Positions 54,701 through 61,997 of a DNA stretch of 64,000 nt are shown piece after piece. The position numbers and the translations under genes were made by a program. The stretch covers positions 1-64,000 of the forward strand of contig CAJTTT010000001.1 in the NCBI GenBank assembly GCA_910579285.1, written 5' to 3'. The DNA is from an uncultured Lachnospiraceae bacterium (lineage in GTDB: Bacteria > Bacillota > Clostridia > Lachnospirales > Lachnospiraceae). How positions within the stretch are numbered: position 1 is the first letter of the stretch; every line of letters starts with the position of its first letter. The notes under the pieces were generated by a model that had not been told where the DNA came from, did no database searches, and saw nothing but the letters and a program-made list of their open reading frames with translations.

Positions 54701-55836
54701 CAGAGTTTTATAAAATAAGACTAGAGACTCGATGTAATGAATCGTTGCAGGATATGCTATATAATATTGAAAATACAGTTTTGATGTGGGAAGAGTATTT
54801 GGCGAAGGCAAATGATGAACAGAAGCCAGTAATACGCAGATTCATTGCGCGTGCAAAGGAAAAACAATTGTATGATGGTGGGGAAATTAGCTGTAAGAAT
54901 GTTGAAAATGTGTTGAAGTTAATGGAAGAAAATATTAAGCAGGAACCTTCAAATGGGGCAAATATTCGAATTTGGTTTAATGCGTTGCGATATTCAAAAG
55001 AAAATAATTCGGATATTCTCTTAGATGAGGCAATACAAAAGCTTGGAACATGGAGAACGCTGGGAGATAATTTTGAAGCATATTATTATTATTTTGTATT
55101 AATATGCATTAAAGCTATTGAAGGATCGTCTAGGGCCGAATCTGTAATACCTGATTTACAAGAGCAATTAAAAAACAAGACTGCACATATGCCGAATAAT
55201 CGAGTCATATATGAATGGTTAGGCGCGGGAAAGGGCGTCGGAAGGCTGATTAATGCATATGTGATGAAGAATGGTAAAAGCCATAAAAGGTCATTGGAAG
55301 ATATTGAAGAGCAAGCATGTTGTATTGAAGGAAGAATCTCAAAATATAGAAGTGATAGGAGTGCTCAGATAAGGGCTTATAATATGGAAGTATTTTATTC
55401 GCCATCGGGTCAGATGATTCAATCTACAGCGGAAGATATTAATAAAAAGGTGGAATTTATATTGGGGTTTAGCTACGATGGTCTTCGGGCATTAAATAAG
55501 AGCGTAAAGCTTTGCGGTAACGCAGATGAAAAACAAGAGGATAGCTTAAATGGCAAAGTGGTAAGATGCTCGGTAGTCGGAAGAGATATGTCGGAAAACT
55601 ACTTAAAAGTTAAGTTTGTAGATTATCGTAATACTTTTGGGAGCGTTCATATAAGCGAATTGCCAGATAAAAAGACCATATTTGAGTATAATGTAGGAGA
55701 TATTATTCATGGTACAGTTGTAGGTGAACGGTATGTTGAGCGAGAGAAAAAAACTTATTATCAGCTCAGAATGAAAGAGGAAGAACTGGAAGGATGGCAA
55801 GAGCAATTAAGTCAAATTAAAAAGTCCTTATATTGA
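51796..55836 (+). CDS. SAMD9-like STAND NTPase with TPR-like region and C-terminal OB/S1 fold
   Basis: A 1346-residue protein. Residues 1-90 are helical and HEPN-like (LQQAFELGLKCYLNMRYRA, then WREHDNL), though no clear RNase Rx4-6H motif is seen. Residues about 180-450 contain a Rossmann-type region (NWSLIIDFDACTSKDGLIYA) as in inactive SIR2-like domains. Residues 476-483 form an unusual P-loop, EPGAGGTT, where the Walker lysine is replaced, as in SAMD9-family STAND proteins. Helical TPR-like repeats cover about 780-1170, and residues about 1250-1335 form an S1/OB fold (GKVVRCSVVGRDMSE, DIIHGTVVGERYVE). SAMD9 proteins are animal antiviral factors; bacterial relatives are predicted defence sensors. 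The start at 51796 follows AAGGAG. Very AT-rich. Function is inferred. Confidence 0.72.
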   Translation: MSKKYSYKDKKVIISLFNESQSHYKKYFEMAEGNVIEAQKELNTAGNKLQQAFELGLKCYLNMRYRALFNEKVMTWREHDNLVKIIENGRQTNGQMVDLRYLYDQMKLYADPTMNGSGVNFGLIRRNNQFIYNDNKHQGNNVDVSKFEDSYAEIRKYIVVYIDENPPIQIIQAPEYLNLQQACDFWDRNSRYNYCLICEKMDLDMMNLRRILYINWSLIIDFDACTSKDGLIYAYQNEYNIQPNYFDINNPKQTMFNVASSVPYWFLANGLEDIPESVTDSDRKWNQKYGAQLFESFSRYRESFSKPIKVIILNGRMKRIESILMALDAVYEDKLKVYLLSSEVQFDELKDSYKEIMECYPMTEHEFAQGINNFSTLFSRNILVNEYCICGKDGKVGIVLEDYSCFEIPYLGIADSQCEEIEKDREAFYQGRCVLSWYGAQNGFAINRIRQYRRIKKEIVDASIETTSKIIELRHEPGAGGTTLARFIAYELSKEMPVVLLSVYNEKISPKQIINMYKQVRMSILIVVESSLISVENLQKFNGELMANAVPHVFLYVKRLGKKAKSTDDDLKVLIDSEFSDMLAKLKPYIDEEKQIDVKNLAMIMPERYPFFMALKAFDEKFEGVRDYIKHYMFNISPNDKQNLLYISLVDRFANKLLDINFLTNYDKEDPIGIFEDNVNKNLIAISEAGRNQFVKIRHPRFAEEIIEDRIGTESDVGGKIVAENLSTLLREFIKYSKQNIMYDLDSTIDILKSLLILRDTNSLVNNKFSPVIEYMKRVIPSNVEDNAKYNSIGLIFKELVQVYPDEAHFRAHLSRYYTYIEKNYEKGIQEAKAAVELAEQQGIYDSLLYHISGMSIRRYVEQKLFQGACDCHKYNEEKLCEEKIIDIQEQLARASELFQKVRNTNNKVAGYISDIEMCIAVVDFGKEIYSCSTEEFVKQYKESWFMSYYDRALTLMEGFRNIQVEEDTEFYKIRLETRCNESLQDMLYNIENTVLMWEEYLAKANDEQKPVIRRFIARAKEKQLYDGGEISCKNVENVLKLMEENIKQEPSNGANIRIWFNALRYSKENNSDILLDEAIQKLGTWRTLGDNFEAYYYYFVLICIKAIEGSSRAESVIPDLQEQLKNKTAHMPNNRVIYEWLGAGKGVGRLINAYVMKNGKSHKRSLEDIEEQACCIEGRISKYRSDRSAQIRAYNMEVFYSPSGQMIQSTAEDINKKVEFILGFSYDGLRALNKSVKLCGNADEKQEDSLNGKVVRCSVVGRDMSENYLKVKFVDYRNTFGSVHISELPDKKTIFEYNVGDIIHGTVVGERYVEREKKTYYQLRMKEEELEGWQEQLSQIKKSLY

Positions 55837-55892
55837 TACAGAATAGGGCTGGAATTATGGCGGATAGAAAAACTTATTTAACGGAGGTAGTT

Positions 55893-57308
55893 ATGCGCAA
55901 AACAAAGATTGTATGTACCCTTGGTCCCTCTACGGACAACGAGGAAGTGCTGCGGCAGATGATGCTGGAGGGAATGAACGTTGCCAGGTGCAATTTTTCC
56001 CACGGCGTCCATGAGGACCATAAGAGGAGAATGGACGTGGTGAAAAAACTTCGGAAGGAAGTGGGCATGCCGGTGGCGATCCTGCTCGATACCAAAGGGC
56101 CGGAGGTTCGTGTAAAAAATTTTAAGGAGGGGAAGGTTGTTCTGGAGGAGGGACAGCTCTTCACTCTGACTGCCGATGAGGTAGAGGGAACGAAGGATAA
56201 GGTGAGCGTAACTTATAACCGTCTCTATGAGGATCTTGAGGTAGGGATGCGCGTACTGATCGACGACGGCCTGATTGAGATGAAGGTGGAAAAGGTGGAT
56301 AAGAGCGATATCGTCTGCCGCGTTGTCAACGGCGGTGTGGTATCCAACCACAAGGGCGTCAACGTGCCGGATGTGGATCTGTCCATGCCCTATATCAGCG
56401 ATAAGGACAGGGAGGATATTCTCTTTGGCATTGAGCAGGACGTGGATTTTATCGCCGCTTCCTTTGTGCAGAAAAAGGAAGATATCCTGCAGCTTCGCAA
56501 ACTCCTTGAGAAAAACGGCGGCGAGGATATCAAGATCATATCCAAGATTGAGAATGCCCAGGGTGTGGCGAACATTGACGACATTCTGGCGGTATCCGAC
56601 GGTGTCATGGTGGCCAGGGGAGACATGGGTGTTGAGATTCCCTATGAAGATGTGCCTGTGATCCAGAAAGAGATCATAAAGAAAGTGTACCGTGCAGGCA
56701 AGCAGGTGATCACCGCCACGCAGATGCTGGAGTCCATGATAAAGAACCCCAGACCTACCCGGGCGGAGACGACAGATGTGGCCAATGCCGTCTACGATGG
56801 CACGAGCGCGATCATGCTTTCCGGGGAGACGGCAGCCGGGTCCTACCCTGTGGAAGCGGTGAAAACGATGGTTAAGATCGCGGAGCGCACGGAGCAGGAT
56901 GTGGATTACCGCAAACGGTTTTTCCTGCTGGACCGGGAGGCGACCCCCGATGTGACAGACGCCATCTGCCATGCGACGTGTACGACGGCCCTCGATCTGA
57001 ATGCGACAGCCATCGTGACAGTCACAAAATCCGGCAGATCCGCGCGGATGATATCCCGTTATCGTCCCAAGAGCGACATCATAAGCTGTGCCACCACGGA
57101 GAAGGTATGCAGACAGCTTTCCTTAACCTGGGGTGTGACGCCGCTTCTGATTAAGGAGGAGAAGGACGCTTATGTGCTTTTTGACAAGGCGATTGCCGCG
57201 GCGGAGAAGAAAGGCCTGTTAAAGAAGGATGATCTGACGGTCATCACTTCCGGGGTGCCTATCGGTATTTCCGGCACGACCAATATGATTAAGGTGCAGA
57301 TTGTATAG
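55893..57308 (+). CDS. pyk: Pyruvate kinase
   Basis: Converts phosphoenolpyruvate and ADP to pyruvate and ATP. The 471-residue form has TKIVCTLGPSTDN, the active-site region IISKIENAQGVANIDDIL, and ATQMLESMIKNPRPTRAE. It lacks the extra C-terminal PEP-utiliser-like domain of Bacillus pyruvate kinase. I chose 55893, which follows ACGGAGG; the frame is open to 55833. The gap to the STAND gene is only 56 bp, so its original promoter may have been displaced by the island or lies within it. Composition returns to GC-rich here. The 3' end overlaps the opposite-strand gene by 20 bp. Confidence 0.95.
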   Translation: MRKTKIVCTLGPSTDNEEVLRQMMLEGMNVARCNFSHGVHEDHKRRMDVVKKLRKEVGMPVAILLDTKGPEVRVKNFKEGKVVLEEGQLFTLTADEVEGTKDKVSVTYNRLYEDLEVGMRVLIDDGLIEMKVEKVDKSDIVCRVVNGGVVSNHKGVNVPDVDLSMPYISDKDREDILFGIEQDVDFIAASFVQKKEDILQLRKLLEKNGGEDIKIISKIENAQGVANIDDILAVSDGVMVARGDMGVEIPYEDVPVIQKEIIKKVYRAGKQVITATQMLESMIKNPRPTRAETTDVANAVYDGTSAIMLSGETAAGSYPVEAVKTMVKIAERTEQDVDYRKRFFLLDREATPDVTDAICHATCTTALDLNATAIVTVTKSGRSARMISRYRPKSDIISCATTEKVCRQLSLTWGVTPLLIKEEKDAYVLFDKAIAAAEKKGLLKKDDLTVITSGVPIGISGTTNMIKVQIV

Positions 57309-58188
57309 GCACCGGCCCGGATATCACCTCCCGCGCCACATAGAGGATGCTGTCGGGGCGGGCGTTCATACTCCATTTTACTAAGGTCATATGACCGCGT
57401 TCTATTTCTATGCATGTGATGCAGCGCGGGTGGACGCAGCTTCCTGTGTTATAGTAGCGGGCGGGTTCATTGGGCAGAATGGGACGGTGCGTATGCCCGG
57501 TAATTAAGATGTGGTGGTTTTCCTCCGCCCATTGGTTCAGGCGCATTTCACAGTTACTTTTAATATGATAATTTTTGGCGGCGCTGGTCGGATCCAGTAT
57601 GCCCAGATTTTCAAGGGGCCGCCAGATATAACGGACAAGAAAACGGGAAAGGGGCCAGAGCGTAGAGTTGAGCAGGCTGGCCTGATGCCCGTGCGTCAGG
57701 TAGAGAGATACACGAGACCTGCTGCCTGGCAGCAGGTCCGTGGTGAGTATGATTCCCTCATAGAAAGAGAGGGAGGGAAAGAGGGGCTGCATCTGCTGGG
57801 ACTGGGTACAGAAATAAGTACCGCAGCTTTTGGCAGGGTAGCACTTCTTCCGCTTCACGATGTCGTGATTGCCGTAGATAAGATACAGGCGGTTTTCCTG
57901 ATGAAACTGTTTGAAAAGCCAGAAGACATTGTTGTGGACATCAATGATGTTTTTCATGTTTCTGTTTTCCCAAAGCTCATCCCCATCCCCCAGCTCAATA
58001 TAGGTAAACCCTTGTCTGTAGTAATGTTCCAGCGCGGCAAAATACAGATGCTGGTTTTTCAGAAAATTATCGGAGGAATTTCCCATGCCTCTGTGACAGT
58101 CGCTCATCAGAACATAGCGGGAGCGGTTTGAAAGAGGCAGGACAGGGGCGTTTTGAAAGGCGTGGTCAAGCCGCGAAGAGACGCTCAT
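57289..58188 (-). CDS. Calcineurin-like metallophosphoesterase
   Basis: A 299-residue protein with the dinuclear metal motifs in order: LMSDCHRGMG, GDGDELWEN, YGNHDIV, and late GHTHRP. It resembles LpxH or UDP-sugar pyrophosphatase-type enzymes and phosphodiesterases, but Gram-positive cells lack lipid A, so another phosphoester is the substrate. It is followed 2 bp apart by the DUF4474 gene upstream on the same strand, suggesting an operon. Its 3' end overlaps pyk by 20 bp. Confidence 0.85.
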   Translation of the reverse strand: MSVSSRLDHAFQNAPVLPLSNRSRYVLMSDCHRGMGNSSDNFLKNQHLYFAALEHYYRQGFTYIELGDGDELWENRNMKNIIDVHNNVFWLFKQFHQENRLYLIYGNHDIVKRKKCYPAKSCGTYFCTQSQQMQPLFPSLSFYEGIILTTDLLPGSRSRVSLYLTHGHQASLLNSTLWPLSRFLVRYIWRPLENLGILDPTSAAKNYHIKSNCEMRLNQWAEENHHILITGHTHRPILPNEPARYYNTGSCVHPRCITCIEIERGHMTLVKWSMNARPDSILYVAREVISGPVPIQSAP

Positions 58189-58190
58189 GG

Positions 58191-59096
58191 TCAGCCCTCC
58201 CTGCCGTACTGTCTGTGACAGCGCTTATGAAATCTGCGCAGTCTGAGAAGTTTCCGAAAGGCTGCCGGAAGATAGAAGTACAGATACAAAACCCGGTCTT
58301 CGGTACAGGAGAAAGGTCTGGTAACCCACAGGTACAGTTTGCAGAAACATTTGTTTTTCCACTGGGAGAAACGGCGCCAGAACCGTGTGATGAAGTTATA
58401 TTTTTTGTGATCTCTGTGGAAGACAAAGCAGACGGTGAGTCCTCTGACAGACATGCAGTCTTCCGAACAGCCAGCCCGCTTTAAGCCGTCCACGAAAGCC
58501 GCGAGCATTTCCCTGCCTGGGAAAGTGATGCATGATTCCATTGTGAGGCAGGCGGGTTTGGAAAAGGATCCGACGAGAAATGCAGTGAGCCACCAGTGAC
58601 GACCGCAGCTGCAGACACACTCGTCCCCGTCCCTGCAGAGCCGGAAGGAACAGTCGAGCATTTCACGGTTCTCTGCGCAGGAGAACCAGGCGTTTTTATA
58701 GTCACTTTCCGGGATGATATGATCGGCGTGGTAGATTCCGATTTCCGCCCCGGTATTGATGCCGTACTGCCCTTTCCAAAATTCAATAAGCCAGGTTCTG
58801 CCTCGGTAATCGAAATAGACGGGAAGAGAGTCGAAAACCATCTGAAAACGGGGCGCCATATAGTCGTAGAGCCAGGCGTATCCGGCCTGTCTCTGGGGCG
58901 CGTCCACCGTGGAGGAAAAGAATCCACAGTCACAATGGAAATCGTAACCAAAAGAATATACCAGCTCATTTAAAAGAGAACATTTGGCACAGCAGTCCAT
59001 AGAGTTGATTTTACAGATGATTTTTTTCCGCCGGCATTGAAGAAAGATACAGCCCAGGAGGGCTGACAGAAGTAATGCGAGGAGTAAAAAGTACAT
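58191..59096 (-). CDS. DUF4474 membrane-anchored protein
   Basis: A 301-residue protein of unknown function. An N-terminal membrane helix (YFLLLALLLSALLGCIFLQC) precedes a conserved region typical of DUF4474: AGYAWLYDYMAPRFQMVFDS, FDYRGRTWLIEFWKGQYGIN, GAEIGIYHAD. Many cysteines occur throughout (for example CDCGFF and CVCSCGRHW). It stands 2 bp from the metallophosphoesterase gene, so the two probably act together. No catalytic residues can be named. Confidence 0.72.
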   Translation of the reverse strand: MYFLLLALLLSALLGCIFLQCRRKKIICKINSMDCCAKCSLLNELVYSFGYDFHCDCGFFSSTVDAPQRQAGYAWLYDYMAPRFQMVFDSLPVYFDYRGRTWLIEFWKGQYGINTGAEIGIYHADHIIPESDYKNAWFSCAENREMLDCSFRLCRDGDECVCSCGRHWWLTAFLVGSFSKPACLTMESCITFPGREMLAAFVDGLKRAGCSEDCMSVRGLTVCFVFHRDHKKYNFITRFWRRFSQWKNKCFCKLYLWVTRPFSCTEDRVLYLYFYLPAAFRKLLRLRRFHKRCHRQYGREG

Positions 59097-59213
59097 AATT
59101 CCATATCCTGTGTCGTTTTACTCTATTTTATGTCGAAAGAAGAGAACGGTTCAGAACAGACGGGCTGTTTTGCCAGGAAAGGATTCCCGGCGCCCCGGGC
59201 GGCCGTATGGCCG

Positions 59214-60209
59214 CTACGCGACAAGGAAGAGGCAGGTCAAAGGTACCGTTACAAGACTCAGAATGGTAGTCAGGATGATTCCCTGGGAGATGGAATCGGA
59301 GTCCATGTCCATCTGCTTGGCGAGCATGAGAGGCATATTGGCGGCGGGAACCGCGGTCATCAGAAGCATGGTATTCAGGATCAGTTTATTGTCTATAAAT
59401 CCCCGCATAAGCAAAACACAGCCGATGGGTACGAGAATCTGCCGGAGCAGAGTAAACACATAGAGCTTCGGATGGGAAAAGATGTCCTTTGGCGCCATCT
59501 GCGCTACGGAGACGCCGAGAACCAGCATGGATAAGAGCGTGGTCGCACGTCCGGCGTAGGAGAGCGTGGATGATACAATGACAGGAACATTGAAATTTCC
59601 GAGATAAAAAAGGATGGTAACTGCGGCGGAGATGGTTCCGGCATTGACCAGCTTCCGCAGGCGTCCGATGCCATTTTGGTTTGTGGGAGCCGGCGCATCC
59701 TTTGGCGTGTGCGCAGCGGGGGACACGGTATTTTTGGCGGCCTGTCCTGCGGCAGCTCTCTGCAGGAGAGAGACGCCGAAGGTGTAAACCAGCAGGTTAA
59801 AAAGCAGGTTAAAGATGGATACAAAGATCAGCGACTCACTGCCGAGCACAGCGGAGGACAGGGGGATGCCAATAAAACCGACATTTCCGAAGACTGTCAG
59901 CATCTGGTAGGCGTAGTGAAGGTTTTTCGGTACCCGGAGTATATAGGGGAGTAGAAAACCGATGCCGATCAGAAGGGCAAAAATGACGGCATAGGCGGCC
60001 AAGGCGATGCCCAGCTCGGTGAGAGAAGCTTTGGGGCCATCCTCCAGCGCAGAGCAGATTAAAAGGGCCGGATTAGTGACGTTGATAATCAGGCCGGAGA
60101 TTTGTTTGGATCCCTCCTCTGAGAGCATTTTGCGGCGGAAAAGAATCATGCCGATGCCGATCAGAAGGAAGATAATAACCATTTGCTGTAATACGACTGT
60201 GATACTCAT
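59214..60209 (-). CDS. AEC-family transporter (auxin efflux carrier fold)
   Basis: A 331-residue membrane protein with ten helices in two halves. Family features are the N-terminal FLLIGIGMILFRRKMLSEEG, NVTNPALLICSAL, FGNVGFIGIPLSSAVLGSE, and the C-terminal AVPAANMPLMLAKQMDMDS. Bacterial AEC proteins move malate, malonate or other small acids; the substrate is not known here. A charged hydrophilic loop rich in Ala and Pro (about 165-185) joins the halves. It is divergent from glpK. Confidence 0.88.
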   Translation of the reverse strand: MSITVVLQQMVIIFLLIGIGMILFRRKMLSEEGSKQISGLIINVTNPALLICSALEDGPKASLTELGIALAAYAVIFALLIGIGFLLPYILRVPKNLHYAYQMLTVFGNVGFIGIPLSSAVLGSESLIFVSIFNLLFNLLVYTFGVSLLQRAAAGQAAKNTVSPAAHTPKDAPAPTNQNGIGRLRKLVNAGTISAAVTILFYLGNFNVPVIVSSTLSYAGRATTLLSMLVLGVSVAQMAPKDIFSHPKLYVFTLLRQILVPIGCVLLMRGFIDNKLILNTMLLMTAVPAANMPLMLAKQMDMDSDSISQGIILTTILSLVTVPLTCLFLVA

Positions 60210-60275
60210 ATCATTTCCTCTTTCTTATTATGCTCACCCCGAATTATTATAGTCCTTTTTCACAAAAATGGAAGA

Positions 60276-60304
60276 TTGTTTTTCTCACGCGCCCGGTATA
60301 TACT
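60276..60304 (+). promoter_or_regulatory. Promoter of glpK
   Basis: TTGTTT (60276-60281), a 17-bp spacer and TATACT (60299-60304), about 60 nt before the glpK start. Confidence 0.65.
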
Positions 60305-60364
60305 TATTTCAAATGAAACGGCATGAAGGGAAAACACAGGAAACGACTCTGGCAGGGGGTAATT

Positions 60365-61861
60365 ATGCAGAAATATATTATGGCGTTGGATCAGGGGACG
60401 ACCAGTTCCCGCTGTATTTTATTTGACAGAAGCGGGGCTGTATGCAGCATGGCACAGAAGGAGTTTACCCAGATTTATCCGCAGGCCGGCTGGGTGGAGC
60501 ACAATCCCCGCGAGATCTGGGCGTCCCAGCTTGCGGTGGCCATTGAGGCGATGGCAAATATCGGCGTGGATGTATCGCAGATTGCGGGTATCGGCATTAC
60601 GAACCAGCGGGAGACCACGATTGTGTGGGATCGGGAAACCGGGGAGCCGGTGTACAATGCGATTGTATGGCAGTGCCGGAGGACGGCGGAATTTATTGAC
60701 AGGCTGAAGGCGCAGGGCGGTGCGGAAATGATACGGGCGAAGACGGGACTGGTGCCGGACGCATATTTTTCCGGCAGTAAGATTGCCTGGATACTGGATC
60801 ATATAGAAGGCGCGCGGGAGAGAGCGGAGCGGGGGGAGCTGCTGTTCGGAACGGTGGATACATGGCTGATCTGGAAGCTGACAAAGGGTGCGGTTCACGC
60901 AACGGATTATACCAACGCCTCCCGCACCATGCTTTATAATATCCACACGCTGGAATGGGATGAGGAGCTTCTCGCCATGCTGCGGATTCCAGGGCAGATG
61001 CTGCCGGAGGTGAAACCTTCGGGCACGGTGTTTGGTGAGAGCGATAAGAGTATTTTCGGTGCGCCGGTACCCATTGCCGGAGCGGCAGGTGACCAACAGG
61101 CGGCGCTTTTCGGCCAGTGCTGCTTCGAACCCGGACAGGTGAAAAACACATATGGGACAGGCTGTTTTCTTCTGATGAATACGGGGCGGATCGCGATCGC
61201 TTCGGAGAGCGGCCTGCTCACCACCATTGCGGCGGGCAGTGATGTCCGGCCGGATTATGCCCTGGAGGGCAGTGTGTTTGTGGCAGGCGCGGCGGTACAG
61301 TGGATGCGGGACGAGATGCGGATGATGAAAATTTCCCAGCATTCGGAGAAGTACGCCATGCGTGTGCCGGACACAAACGGCGTCTATGTAGTGCCCTCCT
61401 TTGTAGGCATGGGAACGCCTTACTGGAATCCTTACGCGCGGGGCACTGTGGTGGGCATTACGAGAGGCTGTCAGAAGGAGCACTTTGTGAGGGCGGTGTT
61501 AGAGTCCATTGCATATCAGTCTGTGGATGTGCTGAAGGCGATGGAAGAGGACGCCGGGCTTCCACTGGCCGAGCTGAAGGTGGACGGCGGCGCCAGCGCC
61601 AACGATTTTCTGATGCAGTTCCAGGCGGACATCACGGGACAGGCCGTGCACCGGCCGAGCTGTATTGAGACCACGGCTCTGGGAGCGGCCTATCTGGCTG
61701 GACTTTCGGTGGGATACTGGAAAGATAAGGAGGAGATCTGCGCCAACTGGCAGCTCGGGAAACGTTTCGATGTGACGATGGCGGAGGAAACGAGAGAACT
61801 GCTCCTGAAAGGGTGGAAACGCGCCGTAAGGTGTGCCCTGGCCTGGGCGGAGGATGTATAA
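60365..61861 (+). CDS. glpK: Glycerol kinase
   Basis: Phosphorylates glycerol. The 498-residue FGGY kinase has the phosphate loop ALDQGTTSSRCILFD, GITNQRETTIVWDRETG, NAIVWQCRRTAEF, the ATP-site region AGAAGDQQAALFGQ, and the signature TYGTGCFLLMNTG. The length equals the family norm. I chose 60365, after CAGGGGG, since the open frame upstream covers the leader. No glpF or glpD is adjacent in this window. Confidence 0.95.
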   Translation: MQKYIMALDQGTTSSRCILFDRSGAVCSMAQKEFTQIYPQAGWVEHNPREIWASQLAVAIEAMANIGVDVSQIAGIGITNQRETTIVWDRETGEPVYNAIVWQCRRTAEFIDRLKAQGGAEMIRAKTGLVPDAYFSGSKIAWILDHIEGARERAERGELLFGTVDTWLIWKLTKGAVHATDYTNASRTMLYNIHTLEWDEELLAMLRIPGQMLPEVKPSGTVFGESDKSIFGAPVPIAGAAGDQQAALFGQCCFEPGQVKNTYGTGCFLLMNTGRIAIASESGLLTTIAAGSDVRPDYALEGSVFVAGAAVQWMRDEMRMMKISQHSEKYAMRVPDTNGVYVVPSFVGMGTPYWNPYARGTVVGITRGCQKEHFVRAVLESIAYQSVDVLKAMEEDAGLPLAELKVDGGASANDFLMQFQADITGQAVHRPSCIETTALGAAYLAGLSVGYWKDKEEICANWQLGKRFDVTMAEETRELLLKGWKRAVRCALAWAEDV

Positions 61862-61899
61862 AAGAGCGGATAGGTAAGTATAAAAATATCATAAAATGG

Positions 61900-61970
61900 G
61901 GGACATCGGTTCCCTTTAGGTGTATAATACGTTTGTTTGAGGAACGGGAACCGTTATCAGGCGGATCCGC
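61900..61970 (+). promoter_or_regulatory. Promoter and possible operators of the alpha-galactosidase gene
   Basis: GGGACA (61900-61905), a 17-bp spacer and a perfect TATAAT (61923-61928) are followed by two palindromes around or after the start site: AACGG-GAA-CCGTT (61943-61955) and GCGGATCCGC (61961-61970). These could bind a repressor. A strong ribosome binding site lies further downstream. Confidence 0.55.
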
Positions 61971-61997
61971 TCATTTCACAGGAGAAAGGATTATAAC

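Noticed and set aside
49432..55850. The defence island as a transposon or integrative element
   Set aside because: No transposase, integrase, terminal inverted repeats or clear target-site duplication were seen at either end.
55878..56972. Long open frame antisense to pyk
   Set aside because: The pyruvate kinase motifs on the plus strand are decisive; the antisense product is rich in His and Arg, as expected from a shadow frame.
60419..61483. 354-codon open frame antisense to glpK
   Set aside because: Shadow of a GC-rich real gene with no start signals.
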